Assembly (NCBI GenBank): GCA_900320545.1
Contig: ONSU01000005.1
Span: 36,974-100,973 of the forward strand
DNA length: 64,000 nt
Reading direction: 5' to 3'
Source of the DNA: an uncultured Bacteroidales bacterium
Lineage (GTDB): Bacteria > Bacteroidota > Bacteroidia > Bacteroidales > UBA932
Shown: piece by piece, positions 36,247 through 44,640 of the stretch
Numbering within the stretch: position 1 is the first letter of the stretch
Layout of the letters: every line of letters begins with the position of its first letter
Translations under genes and position numbers: made by a program
Notes under the pieces: generated by a model
The model's input: the letters and a program-made list of their open reading frames with translations, nothing else
Databases searched by the model: none
Told to the model about the DNA's origin: nothing

Positions 36247-38313
36247 ATGCTTACCGCACGGATTGAAAGACTGAAAGAATTTTTCTTTGACGGAGGACAT
36301 CATCGCGTAAGACGTACGCCGGAGTCCCTCGGACTGGATACATTATGTGAAAAATATGCCGCAGAGGGCATTCCCGCCCAGATGCGCGCCGCGATGCTCT
36401 TCGAGGCGATGACCGCGGCCGAGGAGCCCGTCATCTTCGAGGGCGAGCAGATTGTGGCCACCCGGACCGTTTCCAAGGTGCCGTCCTATTTTACGGCGGA
36501 CGAATGGGCCGCCCTCAAGTCCCGCCATTACCTCCACGAGAACGGGATGCTTTCCAATATCTCGCCCAACCTGGGCGACGCCATTGCCGAGGGTCTCGAG
36601 GCGCGCAAGCAACGCTTCGCGGTCCGGATGGAGAGCGCCGATGCGGAAGGCCGCCTCTTCCTGGAGTCGGCCGTGCGGAGCATCGAAGCCTTGCAGGGGC
36701 TCATTGCACGCTATGAGGCCTGCGCCCGTGAAATGGGCGACGAGGCCCTGGCGGAAGTGCTCGCGTCGGTGCGCGTCAAGGGCGCCACGACCTTCCGGGA
36801 GGCGCTGCAGTTGTTGCGTTTCATCCATTTCGGCCTCTGGGAGAGCGGCTGCTATCACAATACGCTGGGCCGCTTCGACCAGTATATGTATCCCTATTAC
36901 AAGGCCGATCTCGATAGCGGCCGCCTTCCCCAAGACCAGGCGTATGAGCTGCTGCTCTCCTTCTTCCTCGCGTGCAACAAGGACAGCGACCTCTATCCCG
37001 GCATGCAGCAGGGCGACAACGGCCAGAGCCTTGTCCTGGGCGGACGAGACGCTTCGGGCAAGACGCTTTTCAACGATCTCTCGGCCCGCTGCCTCGAGGC
37101 CAGTTACGACCTCAACCTCATCGATCCCAAGATCAATCTCCGCGTCGACAGGAACACCCCGCTGGAAATTTACAAGCTGGGCGCCCGCCTCACCAAGCGG
37201 GGCCTCGGTTTCCCGCAGTACGACAATGACGACGTCGTCGTCCCGGGGCTCGAGCGGCTCGGCTATGCGCCGGAAGACGCCAACGACTATGTGGTCGCGG
37301 CGTGCTGGGAGTTCATCATTCCCGGCAAGGCGATGGACATCGTCAACATCGGCGCCCTATCCTTCGCCGGACTGGTGAGCCGCAGTGTCGACGACCTCGG
37401 CTCCTTCGACAATTTCGAAGACTATTACGCCCATATCGACGCGATGATCAAGGCGGAATGCCGCCGCATCGCAGCGGGGTTCAAGAATCTTTACATCGCC
37501 CCGGCTCCGCTCTATTCCGTTTTTATGGACGGTACGCTCGAGCGTGCACGCGACATCACCCTCGGCGCGAAATATAACAACTTCGGCATCCACGGCACCG
37601 GCATCGCCACGGCGGTGGATTCGCTCGCGGCCATCCGGAAATATGTCTTCGACGAGAAGAGCGTCTCCGTGAAGGAACTTCAGGCGGCCCTGGACGCCAA
37701 TTTCGAAGGCTACGACGACTTATGGAAGAAACTCCGTTTCGAAGCGCCCAAGATGGGGAATGACGATGACGGGACCGACGCCCTCGCGGCCCGGCTTCTC
37801 GATTCCTTTGACAACGGACTTGCCGGACTCCGCAACGAGCGCGGCGGCATCTTCCGTGCCGGTACGGGGACGGCGATGTACTACATCTTCCATGCGATCG
37901 ACCTCAAGGCAACGCCCGACGGGCGCAAGGCCGGAGAGGTGATACCCGCGAATTATTCCCCGAGCATGTACACCCGTCACAAGGGCCCTGTATCGGTGAT
38001 TAAATCCTTCTCGAAAGGCGACCTGAGCCGCAGCATCAACGGCGGTCCGCTCACCATCGAGCTCGACGACACCCTCTTCCGCAACGAAGAGAATCTGGAG
38101 AAACTCGCAATGCTCATCCGCTCCTACGTGCTGCTGGGCGGGCACCAGCTTCAGCTCAACACCCTCAACAAGGAGACCCTCCTGGACGCCAAGGCGCATC
38201 CGGAGAAGCACCGCAACCTCATCGTCCGCGTCTGGGGCTGGAGCGGCTATTTCGTGGAACTCGACGAGTGCTACCAGAACCATATCATCGACCGGATTAA
38301 ATTTACAATGTAG
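36247..38313 (+). CDS. Divergent glycyl-radical enzyme (PFL-like)
   Basis: A 688-residue cytoplasmic enzyme of the pyruvate formate-lyase/diol dehydratase superfamily, roughly 100 residues shorter than typical members. The glycyl-radical loop is RVWGWSGYFVEL with Gly664; the usual small residue before Gly is Trp663. The thiyl-radical site is AACWEFIIPG with Cys353 and Glu355, the C-x-E pairing of dehydratases and lyases, but the usual Gly-Cys is Ala-Cys. Other family blocks are LYPGMQQGDNGQSLVLGG, DPKINLRVDRNTP and HKGPVSVIKSFSKGDLSRSINGGPLTIEL. The reaction is unknown; sugar context suggests a polyol or sugar-acid substrate. Confidence 0.9.
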   Translation: MLTARIERLKEFFFDGGHHRVRRTPESLGLDTLCEKYAAEGIPAQMRAAMLFEAMTAAEEPVIFEGEQIVATRTVSKVPSYFTADEWAALKSRHYLHENGMLSNISPNLGDAIAEGLEARKQRFAVRMESADAEGRLFLESAVRSIEALQGLIARYEACAREMGDEALAEVLASVRVKGATTFREALQLLRFIHFGLWESGCYHNTLGRFDQYMYPYYKADLDSGRLPQDQAYELLLSFFLACNKDSDLYPGMQQGDNGQSLVLGGRDASGKTLFNDLSARCLEASYDLNLIDPKINLRVDRNTPLEIYKLGARLTKRGLGFPQYDNDDVVVPGLERLGYAPEDANDYVVAACWEFIIPGKAMDIVNIGALSFAGLVSRSVDDLGSFDNFEDYYAHIDAMIKAECRRIAAGFKNLYIAPAPLYSVFMDGTLERARDITLGAKYNNFGIHGTGIATAVDSLAAIRKYVFDEKSVSVKELQAALDANFEGYDDLWKKLRFEAPKMGNDDDGTDALAARLLDSFDNGLAGLRNERGGIFRAGTGTAMYYIFHAIDLKATPDGRKAGEVIPANYSPSMYTRHKGPVSVIKSFSKGDLSRSINGGPLTIELDDTLFRNEENLEKLAMLIRSYVLLGGHQLQLNTLNKETLLDAKAHPEKHRNLIVRVWGWSGYFVELDECYQNHIIDRIKFTM

Positions 38314-38342
38314 CCAGATTTCGGTTTTTGCTGAATTTTGCT

Positions 38343-38350
38343 TATTTTTG
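38343..38350 (+). promoter_or_regulatory. Possible -7 box (TATTTTTG)
   Basis: Matches TAnnTTTG, 18 bases before the beta-helix gene, in an AT-rich gap after the glycyl-radical enzyme. A -33 box at correct spacing was not found. Confidence 0.4.
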
Positions 38351-38368
38351 AGAATACAATATTTCTGA

Positions 38369-40048
38369 ATGAAAGCACTGATCATACTTCTGGCCGTCCT
38401 GGCCGCACAGATCCGGGAGGTCCCCCGGCGGGTCATTTTCCTCCTGAAGTCGGAAGACCCGGCGGCGATCGTCGAAGCGGTGAATGCCTTTGATAAGGCC
38501 GACATCCAGTTCACGATGGAGCGCACCCTGCGCCCTGACGACAGTCCCGAGATGAAGAGCGCCCTCGCCATGGTGACCTGGAAGAACAACGAACTGGTCG
38601 AGGCGGTGCCGGACCTTCCTTCGGTGGAGGTCGTGGATGTTACACCCCACGATGTGGAATTCGCCATTACGGCTGCATTGGACGACCGCTGGCAGGTCAA
38701 GACGCCTTCGGTCTGGAAAAAACTCCTGCGGGATGAGTCCCGTACCGATGGCGGCCGCACTTTCTATGTGGCTGCCGATGGCGATGATACGGCGGACGGT
38801 CTCACTCCGGAGACCGCCTGGCAAACCCTTTCGAAGGTCAATGACGCCCTGCTGGGCTTTGCCGATACGGTAAGGTTCCACGCCGGCGATGTCTTCCGCG
38901 GGCACCTGGTCCCCCAGTCCGGAGCACCCGGCAAGCCGATTGTCTATACCGCTTTCGGAGAGGGAGAAAAACCGGTTCTGGAGCCCTCCTGGGACGCATC
39001 ATCTCCGGAGGACTGGGTGAAAGTCGGACGCAAGCTCTGGAAGTGCACGAAGCCCTCCGCCAATGAGCTCGGTAATGCGATTTTCAATCACGGCGCCAAG
39101 GGCTGCGGCTGGAAGGTGGACCGCCCCGACCAGCTCGGCCGCAAGGACCTCCGCTTCTGCTGGGTGCGGGACGAGCAGGCCGTCTATATGGTCAGCCGGA
39201 AGAACCCCGGGGCGCGCTTCGACTCCATCGAACTCGCCGAAAAGCAGCACATCATTGACGAGACCGACTGCCACGACATCGTTTACGAGGGACTGTGGCT
39301 GCGTTATGGTGCCGCCCACGGTATCGGCGGAAGCGGCGTCAGGGGCATCACGGTCCGCGGCTGCGACATCTGCTGGATTGGCGGAAGCACCCTCTATTTC
39401 GACGAGGCCGGCAGGGGAGTACGCTACGGCAACGGCATCGAGTTCTGGAGCGCGGCGCAGGATATCCTGGTGGAGAACTGCCGCGTCTGGGAATGCTGGG
39501 ACGCCGCCCTTACCAATCAGTCCAACGTAGACGGTGTGGAGCAGAAGAATATCACCTGGCGGGGCAACGAAATCTGGAACTGCGAGTATTCCTACGAGTA
39601 CTGGCAGCAGGGAGATTTCGCCCGCACGGAGAATATCGTCTTCGAGAACAACGTCTGCCGCGATGCGGGGTATGGCTGGGGGCACGTCCGCCGCTGGAAT
39701 CCCAATGCGGCCCACCTGATGTTCTACGATACCACGGCCGAGACCTCCGGTTTCGTCATCCGCGGCAACCGCTTCGAGCGGAGCAAAAACTGCGGGATCC
39801 GCCTGTTCAATGCATGGTATGATTCCTTCACGATGGAGGATAATGTCTGGTACATCCCCTGGCATATCCTCTGCCGCTATCACGGCCGCCCGACGGAAGG
39901 GCTGATCGACAAGAATCCCGACCATCTCGACCGTACCCATAACGACAGTCGGGCCGAGATCGAGTCGCAGACGGTGGAGCCGCCGCTGCAGATCCGTTTC
40001 AGCAAGCGCGGACTCCGTCAATTCAAGGAAAAATTTGAAAAGAAATGA
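38369..40048 (+). CDS. Right-handed beta-helix protein with novel N-terminal domain
   Basis: A 559-residue protein. Residues 1-13 (KALIILLAVLAAQ) are a short hydrophobic start, a weak export signal at best. Residues about 18-100 form a small alpha/beta domain I do not recognise (RRVIFLLKSEDPAAIVEAVNAF...VPDLPSVEVVDVTP). From about residue 127 (RTFYVAADGDDTADGLTPET) to 500 it is a right-handed parallel beta-helix with repeating turns such as ITVRGCDICWIGG, ILVENCRVWECWDAAL and IVFENNVCRDAGYGW, as in polysaccharide lyases and GH28-like proteins. Catalytic residues are not assigned. Its TGA overlaps the next ATG (ATGA). Confidence 0.82.
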   Translation: MKALIILLAVLAAQIREVPRRVIFLLKSEDPAAIVEAVNAFDKADIQFTMERTLRPDDSPEMKSALAMVTWKNNELVEAVPDLPSVEVVDVTPHDVEFAITAALDDRWQVKTPSVWKKLLRDESRTDGGRTFYVAADGDDTADGLTPETAWQTLSKVNDALLGFADTVRFHAGDVFRGHLVPQSGAPGKPIVYTAFGEGEKPVLEPSWDASSPEDWVKVGRKLWKCTKPSANELGNAIFNHGAKGCGWKVDRPDQLGRKDLRFCWVRDEQAVYMVSRKNPGARFDSIELAEKQHIIDETDCHDIVYEGLWLRYGAAHGIGGSGVRGITVRGCDICWIGGSTLYFDEAGRGVRYGNGIEFWSAAQDILVENCRVWECWDAALTNQSNVDGVEQKNITWRGNEIWNCEYSYEYWQQGDFARTENIVFENNVCRDAGYGWGHVRRWNPNAAHLMFYDTTAETSGFVIRGNRFERSKNCGIRLFNAWYDSFTMEDNVWYIPWHILCRYHGRPTEGLIDKNPDHLDRTHNDSRAEIESQTVEPPLQIRFSKRGLRQFKEKFEKK

Positions 40049-41862
40049 TTATGAAAAGACTTGGCACCCTCATCATCTGCGCCCTCCTTTTCAGCCATTT
40101 GGGCCTGACACAGAACAAAGATGCCGTTCTTCTGGAGGCGGAGGCCTTCCGGGAGCACGGCGGATGGGTTGTGGACCCGCAGTTTATGGACCAGATGGGT
40201 TCTCCTTACCTGCTCGCCCACGGCATCGGCAAACCGGTCGACAACGCCCGGACGACGGTCACTCTGCCCCAGAAGGGACAGTGGCATGTCTATGCCCGCA
40301 CCTGGAACTGGTGCGCCCCGTGGGGCATCGAGGACGGCCCGGGCAAGTTCCGTATTGCCGTCAACGGCGTGCAACTCGAGCATATTCTCGGAAAAGGGAA
40401 GCAGTGGGGATGGGAATACGCCGGTTCGTTCCAGGCGAGCGGGAAAGAGGCTACGGTCGAACTCTGCGACCTGACGGGCTTCGAGGGTCGCTGCGACGCC
40501 GTGATCCTGACCCGGAATCCTTCCCCTTCTCTGCCCGATGATCCCAATGCCCTCCAGGCCTTCCGCCGCAAACTGCTCCGGCTGCCGGAGAAGCCCCGGA
40601 GCGCCGGGAATTTCGACCTCGTCGTCGTCGGAGCGGGAGTCGCCGGGATCAGCACCGCCGTCAAGGGCGCCCGGGAAGGGCTGAAAGTGGCCCTGATCAA
40701 CAACCGGCCGGTCCCCGGAGGCAACAACAGCACCGAACTGAGAATCCTTGCCAGCGGCAAGATGAACGTAGCCCCGTATGCAAAACTCGGGGATGTCACC
40801 CGCGAGCTCATCAACGTATATGACAAAGAAGGACAGGTGCTGCAGATGCTGCAGGGCAATGAGCACATTTCCTATTTTCCGAGCATGCACGTTTTCGCCG
40901 CAAAGACGGACGGCGGGCACATCGTTTCCGTAACGGCCCGCCATATAGAGACCGCCGAAGAACTCGAATTCTCCGCACCCCTTTTCGCGGACTGCTCGGG
41001 CGACGGCAACCTCGGATATCTGGCCGGCGCGCAGTATCGCACCGGACGGGAAATGCGGGCGGAAACCCGGGAAACCCTGGCCCCCGACAAGCCCGACAAT
41101 ATGGTCCTCGGGGCCTCGACCCCCTGGCGGACACGGGTGATGAAGGAGGATGTTTCCTTCCCGGTCTGCGACTGGGCCATCCAGTTCAATGAAGAGTCCT
41201 GCGAGAAAGTGACCTCGGGCAGCAACTGGTGGGAAAGCGGCTTCTGGCACGACCAGGTCCGCGAGGCCGAATACATCCGCGACTACCTCCTGCGGGCCAT
41301 CTACGGCAACTGGTCTTTCCTCAAGAACCGGAGCAAGGACAAGGATGCGTATGCAAGACTGGACCTTCACAAGGTCAGTTTCATCGCGGGGAAAAGGGAA
41401 TCGCGCCGGCTCATCGGCGACGTCTTCTTCACCCAGCAGGACATCGAGGGGAATTATGTCCGCTATGACGACGCCATCGTCTACGGCTCCTATTCCATCG
41501 ACCAGCATTTCCCGACGCCCAAGAATACATTCTTCTTCCCCGGAGAGGAGTTCATTTCTACGATGAAGCACTACTTCAACGACCTGGGGACGCCTAGGAA
41601 ATATCTTCGCAAAGACCAGGTACCACCGCCGTACCGCATACCGTACCGCTGCCTGTATTCGGTCAATGTCGACAATCTCTTCATGGCCGGAAGGGACATC
41701 AGCGTCTCCCACATCGCCCTCTCTTCCACCCGGGTGCAGAACGTGACCGGGATGATGGGCGAGGTTGTCGCCGTCGCCGCCGCCATCTGCCGCAAGTACG
41801 GTTGCTCGCCACGGGAGGTTTACACCTCTCATTTACAGGAGTTGCTGGGCAGTTTTCAGTAA
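40045..41862 (+). CDS. Exported FAD-dependent oxidoreductase with N-terminal beta domain
   Basis: A 605-residue protein with a Sec signal (KRLGTLIICALLFSHLGLTQN). Residues about 25-175 are a beta-rich domain resembling a carbohydrate-binding module (AVLLEAEAFREHGGWVVDPQ... WHVYARTWNWCAPWG... RCDAVILTRNP). Residues about 190-605 are a FAD_oxidored domain: FDLVVVGAGVAGISTAVKGA binds the FAD dinucleotide, PGGNNSTELRI follows, and the end holds NVDNLFMAGRDISVSHIALS. It is translationally coupled to the beta-helix gene, so the two may act on the same exported glycan. Substrate unknown; oxidation of a sugar or uronate is a guess. Confidence 0.86.
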   Translation: MIMKRLGTLIICALLFSHLGLTQNKDAVLLEAEAFREHGGWVVDPQFMDQMGSPYLLAHGIGKPVDNARTTVTLPQKGQWHVYARTWNWCAPWGIEDGPGKFRIAVNGVQLEHILGKGKQWGWEYAGSFQASGKEATVELCDLTGFEGRCDAVILTRNPSPSLPDDPNALQAFRRKLLRLPEKPRSAGNFDLVVVGAGVAGISTAVKGAREGLKVALINNRPVPGGNNSTELRILASGKMNVAPYAKLGDVTRELINVYDKEGQVLQMLQGNEHISYFPSMHVFAAKTDGGHIVSVTARHIETAEELEFSAPLFADCSGDGNLGYLAGAQYRTGREMRAETRETLAPDKPDNMVLGASTPWRTRVMKEDVSFPVCDWAIQFNEESCEKVTSGSNWWESGFWHDQVREAEYIRDYLLRAIYGNWSFLKNRSKDKDAYARLDLHKVSFIAGKRESRRLIGDVFFTQQDIEGNYVRYDDAIVYGSYSIDQHFPTPKNTFFFPGEEFISTMKHYFNDLGTPRKYLRKDQVPPPYRIPYRCLYSVNVDNLFMAGRDISVSHIALSSTRVQNVTGMMGEVVAVAAAICRKYGCSPREVYTSHLQELLGSFQ

Positions 41863-42008
41863 AAACGCCCCGAACCGTGATGAAAATGATTTTTTCTATC
41901 ATCCTATGGTTGCCAGGGGACTGAAAGACCTTGGCGTCTGGAAGCAATAGCTGAAAGAGGATTCATTCTGGGCAGGAGCTTTATCCGGACAGAACCGATT
42001 CTTCAAAA

Positions 42009-42022
42009 AAATATATCACATC
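42009..42022. promoter_or_regulatory. Shared upstream motif, copy 2
   Basis: AAATATATCACATC lies six bases before the SGNH-hydrolase ATG, where a bound regulator would block translation or transcription start. Compare 36171-36184 and 46823-46836. Confidence 0.4.
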
Positions 42023-42028
42023 AGTACA

Positions 42029-42826
42029 ATGAAAAGATTAATCATTTCCATTCTTTCACTCCTGTCGCTCGCCATTGGCGCCCGGGCGCAGGAAAATCCG
42101 ATCGCGACCATATCCCACGACCCGGGCTGGTGCACGATCATTCACCGCTGGGGATTCATCGGCGATTCGCTTTGTAGCGGGGAACACGAATATGTCCGTG
42201 CCGACGGCAGCAAGGTCTGGCACGATATCTACGATTATTCCTGGGGCCAGCGGATGGTCGCCGCCATCGGAGGGGCGGTCGGGTACAATTTCTCCCAGGG
42301 CGGCGAGACGGCAAAGGGCTGGATCCGCAACTTCTGGGATTCCCCGATGAACCGTAATGCCGACATCAGTGCGAAGGCACATCCGTGCCAGGCCTATATT
42401 GTGGCGCTGGGGTGCAATGATAAGCGGAGTTTCGCTCCCGGCGATGCTTCGAAGGATATCAACCTGGAAGATTATACCAAGAACGCCGACACCTTCGCCG
42501 GGTATTACGGCGGCATCATTCAGCGCGTCAAGACGCTCCAGCCCGATGCCCGTTTCTTCGTAGTGACTTTGCCTAACCTGTATGGCAGCAAGGAGATTAG
42601 CGCCCAGATCCGTGCGATGGCCGGCATTTTCGAAAAGGTGTATGTGATCGATCTGGAAAAATACGCGCCGGATTTCACTACGGAGGAATTCCGCTCGCGC
42701 TATATGCTGATGGGCCACCTCAATGCGGCCGGCTACCAGTACATCGCCTGGATGTTTATGACCTACATCAACTGGATCATCGAGCAGAACCTCCCGTCTT
42801 TCTCAGACATCGGCCTGGTGGAATAG
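42029..42826 (+). CDS. Exported SGNH/GDSL hydrolase
   Basis: A 265-residue esterase-fold protein with signal peptide KRLIISILSLLSLAIGARAQ. SGNH blocks are visible: Ser in GFIGDSLCSG (block I), Gly in FSQGGETAKGW (block II), Asn in VALGCNDKRS (block III), and His in LMGHLNAAGYQY (block V). The block V His is in GHLN rather than the common DGxH. It may deacetylate or deesterify a glycan. It stands alone, 166 bases after the FAD-enzyme gene, a gap in which I see only AT-rich sequence and the shared motif. Confidence 0.87.
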   Translation: MKRLIISILSLLSLAIGARAQENPIATISHDPGWCTIIHRWGFIGDSLCSGEHEYVRADGSKVWHDIYDYSWGQRMVAAIGGAVGYNFSQGGETAKGWIRNFWDSPMNRNADISAKAHPCQAYIVALGCNDKRSFAPGDASKDINLEDYTKNADTFAGYYGGIIQRVKTLQPDARFFVVTLPNLYGSKEISAQIRAMAGIFEKVYVIDLEKYAPDFTTEEFRSRYMLMGHLNAAGYQYIAWMFMTYINWIIEQNLPSFSDIGLVE

Positions 42827-42863
42827 AGGAGGAAAGTTATGAAATATTTTTATCGAGATAAGT

Positions 42864-43532
42864 TTAAAGAGAATCTATCTTCTTCATGATTTTGTCCGGA
42901 AGGACATCCAATCCAAAGTATAGGTGAGATTCTTGATAACCCAAGAACTTAATATACTTGATGACAAGAGCATAACTAGCCCTGGCGGCAACTGTGCTTT
43001 TGGTTCCGGTACTATCAAAACATATTGCTTCGTGATGAGCGATTCTATTGCGGGAATCCTTTATGGTCTGCAACTCATTAAAAATGGCTCTTTGTCCAAG
43101 GCCAATAGTTTTAGCTGGAAATACTTGAAGGAGCGTACTGCCGCCACGCCTAAATGGGACTCGGGTGAAGAGATAGGTCCAGAAACCGAATGTCACCGAG
43201 GAGACCACACGGTCATTCGTATAGCGTCCTCCAGTATCCAGTTCAGCGATGGCATTTAAGACTGAAGCTCGCCGAGGATATGAATATAGCATTCCGCCGG
43301 GTTGAAGCTGATGCCTGATCCAGTCAGGATCCGCAAATAAGGCTTTATAGTGCTCATTAATGGCGTTGCGCAAGACCACCTCAAAGATGTTGAGGATACC
43401 GTAACACTTTTGACAGAGTTTGATGTTATGCCGATAGAGAGTAAGAGCAGCCATCGTATCGCCTCCGCAGGCTGTAAGGTATTTATTGAGCCTTGCTGGA
43501 GAGAATGCTTTTTCGTATTCCGGATACTTCAT
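42864..43532 (-). CDS. Abi_2-like abortive-infection protein (HEPN)
   Basis: A 222-residue protein resembling the AbiD/AbiF (Abi_2) phage-defence family. These act as HEPN RNases in infected or stressed cells. The N-terminal half has KAFSPARLNKYLTACGG and FEVVLRNAINEHYKAL; the HEPN catalytic motif R-x4-H is Arg161-His166 in SRNRIAHHEA. Base composition is lower in GC than the flanking metabolic genes, a sign of transfer. It is convergent with the SGNH hydrolase and stands next to the AbiE cassette. Assignment to Abi_2 is by motif and layout. Confidence 0.75.
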   Translation of the reverse strand: MKYPEYEKAFSPARLNKYLTACGGDTMAALTLYRHNIKLCQKCYGILNIFEVVLRNAINEHYKALFADPDWIRHQLQPGGMLYSYPRRASVLNAIAELDTGGRYTNDRVVSSVTFGFWTYLFTRVPFRRGGSTLLQVFPAKTIGLGQRAIFNELQTIKDSRNRIAHHEAICFDSTGTKSTVAARASYALVIKYIKFLGYQESHLYFGLDVLPDKIMKKIDSL

Positions 43533-43554
43533 CTGTTTATTTATTTCAAAAACT

Positions 43555-43584
43555 TTTGAAATTTAAGAATTGTTCGTATCTTTG
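43555..43584 (+). promoter_or_regulatory. Orphan rightward promoter (TTTG-N18-TATCTTTG)
   Basis: TTTG at 43555-43558 and TATCTTTG at 43577-43584, 18 bases apart, give the clearest Bacteroidetes promoter in the window. No rightward gene follows; the next feature is a GC-rich hairpin. Confidence 0.55.
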
Positions 43585-43594
43585 CAATGGAATC

Positions 43595-43640
43595 CCCGTG
43601 CGTCCCTGAGCAATCAAACGCGCGGGTTTAGTCTTTTTAT
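43595..43640 (+). terminator. Hairpin with T-rich tail, possible tiny RNA
   Basis: Arms CCCGTGCGT (43595-43603) and ACGCGCGGG (43618-43626) pair over nine positions with one G-T wobble, followed by TTTAGTCTTTTT. With the promoter just upstream this would give a transcript of about 50-60 bases. It may be an intrinsic terminator or attenuator for a lost gene, or a small RNA. Apart from this, the possible short remnant at 43651-43716 and the left repeat, I see nothing firm in the 43533-43944 gap. Confidence 0.45.
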
Positions 43641-43650
43641 ACCCCCCCCT

Positions 43651-43716
43651 TCATTCGTTCAGTGCTTTTCCCATGGCATCGGTCTTGGCTTTCCAGGCGA
43701 TGTCATAGGGTTTCAT
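43651..43716 (-). pseudogene. Short coding-like remnant
   Basis: A 21-codon minus-strand frame, MKPYDIAWKAKTDAMGKALN plus Glu, with gene-like codon use. The frame stays open upstream (FTCPDHKS...), so it may be the tail of a lost gene. No family is recognised, and a short chance frame is possible. Confidence 0.25.
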
Positions 43717-43889
43717 GGATTTGTGATCAGGACATGTAAACGGAATGTCCCGGCCGGAGGCAAAGATGCAAAGAAATTTCGCACGGAAATGCGCAAAACA
43801 GAGAGTGAAAGAAAATAAATTTATGATTCTTTCATTCTTTGTGTGTTTCCTTCATTTTTTGTGCGTTTTTTTAATTCCGGAAAGGTTTC

Positions 43890-43943
43890 ACTCCCCGAGA
43901 TCGTCCCACCCGTCGGTGCGGAAGGGGAGGAGGGGAATGCCGT
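43890..43943. repeat. 54-bp direct repeat, left copy
   Basis: 53 of 54 bases match 45297-45350 (G at 43924 against A at 45331). The sequence is that of the last 18 codons of the acetylesterase-like gene, here without a gene body. On the minus strand it is followed at once by TGA. The AbiEii stop lies two bases from its other end, so the repeat abuts the toxin-antitoxin cassette. Confidence 0.95.
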
Positions 43944-43944
43944 A

Positions 43945-44640
43945 TTAAGTAAATGACGGGAATGCCTTAAAAAGGGTCAGCAAAGCAATCAGTTCATCTT
44001 TCAGTCCGTGACGTACGAAAGACTTCGTTTCTCCCTCGGTCAGTTCGCCCAGACCGCTGATTAAGTTCTTCTCAGAAATTCTCCGGACACTGTCAATACA
44101 CTTGTCCAGATACGCTTCGACGGGCATTCCCATACGAGACTCGACGATGGCTTTATTGAGCGGGGTCCTTTCTTTCAGGAAAAACCAGCAGTCGAAAACG
44201 TCCCTGCTTGTTATCTCGGTCCTGTCAAGAAGAGCACAAAGCTTGTGGGCGAACATATCCTCTTTTACCATGACACGCATCTGCAGGCCGAGATAGTTCT
44301 TAATCTCATAGTGGTTTTCAAACTGGCGATTGGAGATTTCAATCTTGAGTTTCCTTTCACCGATCCCGTAGTCAAGTACAATAATAATCCCATGTTGCTT
44401 GATGGCCTGATCATGAATCTTCCCGTATTTCTGGACAATCTTCTTGACACGGTTATAAACTTCTTCCTCCTTCAAGACATCCAGCAAGTTGAAGTCCAGG
44501 TCTGTCGAAAAGCGTGGCAGATTGTGAAAGAACATCGTGGCGGTACCTCCTTTGAAAGCCAGAACGGAGGAAAGCAGCGCATCGGAAAAAATATCCTTCA
44601 GCAGTTGCAGCATGAAGAATTTATGCTTGTTCGTATCCAT
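43945..44640 (-). CDS. AbiEii-type nucleotidyltransferase toxin
   Basis: A 231-residue DUF1814/AbiEii protein. In type IV AbiE systems the toxin is a nucleotidyltransferase that stops growth after phage infection. The nucleotidyltransferase motif is FKGGTATMFFHNLPRFSTDL with Asp47 and Asp49 (G-G-x13-D-x-D); the third acidic residue is probably Glu101 in KLKIEIS. The conserved AHKLCALLDR (131-140) and RDVFDCWFF (146-154) follow. Its ATG overlaps the antitoxin stop (TGATG). It ends two bases from the left 54-bp repeat. Confidence 0.9.
   Translation of the reverse strand: MDTNKHKFFMLQLLKDIFSDALLSSVLAFKGGTATMFFHNLPRFSTDLDFNLLDVLKEEEVYNRVKKIVQKYGKIHDQAIKQHGIIIVLDYGIGERKLKIEISNRQFENHYEIKNYLGLQMRVMVKEDMFAHKLCALLDRTEITSRDVFDCWFFLKERTPLNKAIVESRMGMPVEAYLDKCIDSVRRISEKNLISGLGELTEGETKSFVRHGLKDELIALLTLFKAFPSFT

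Noticed and set aside
43642-43649. Run of eight C residues as a phase-variation tract
   Set aside because: It is not inside a gene or between promoter elements, so slippage would have no evident effect.
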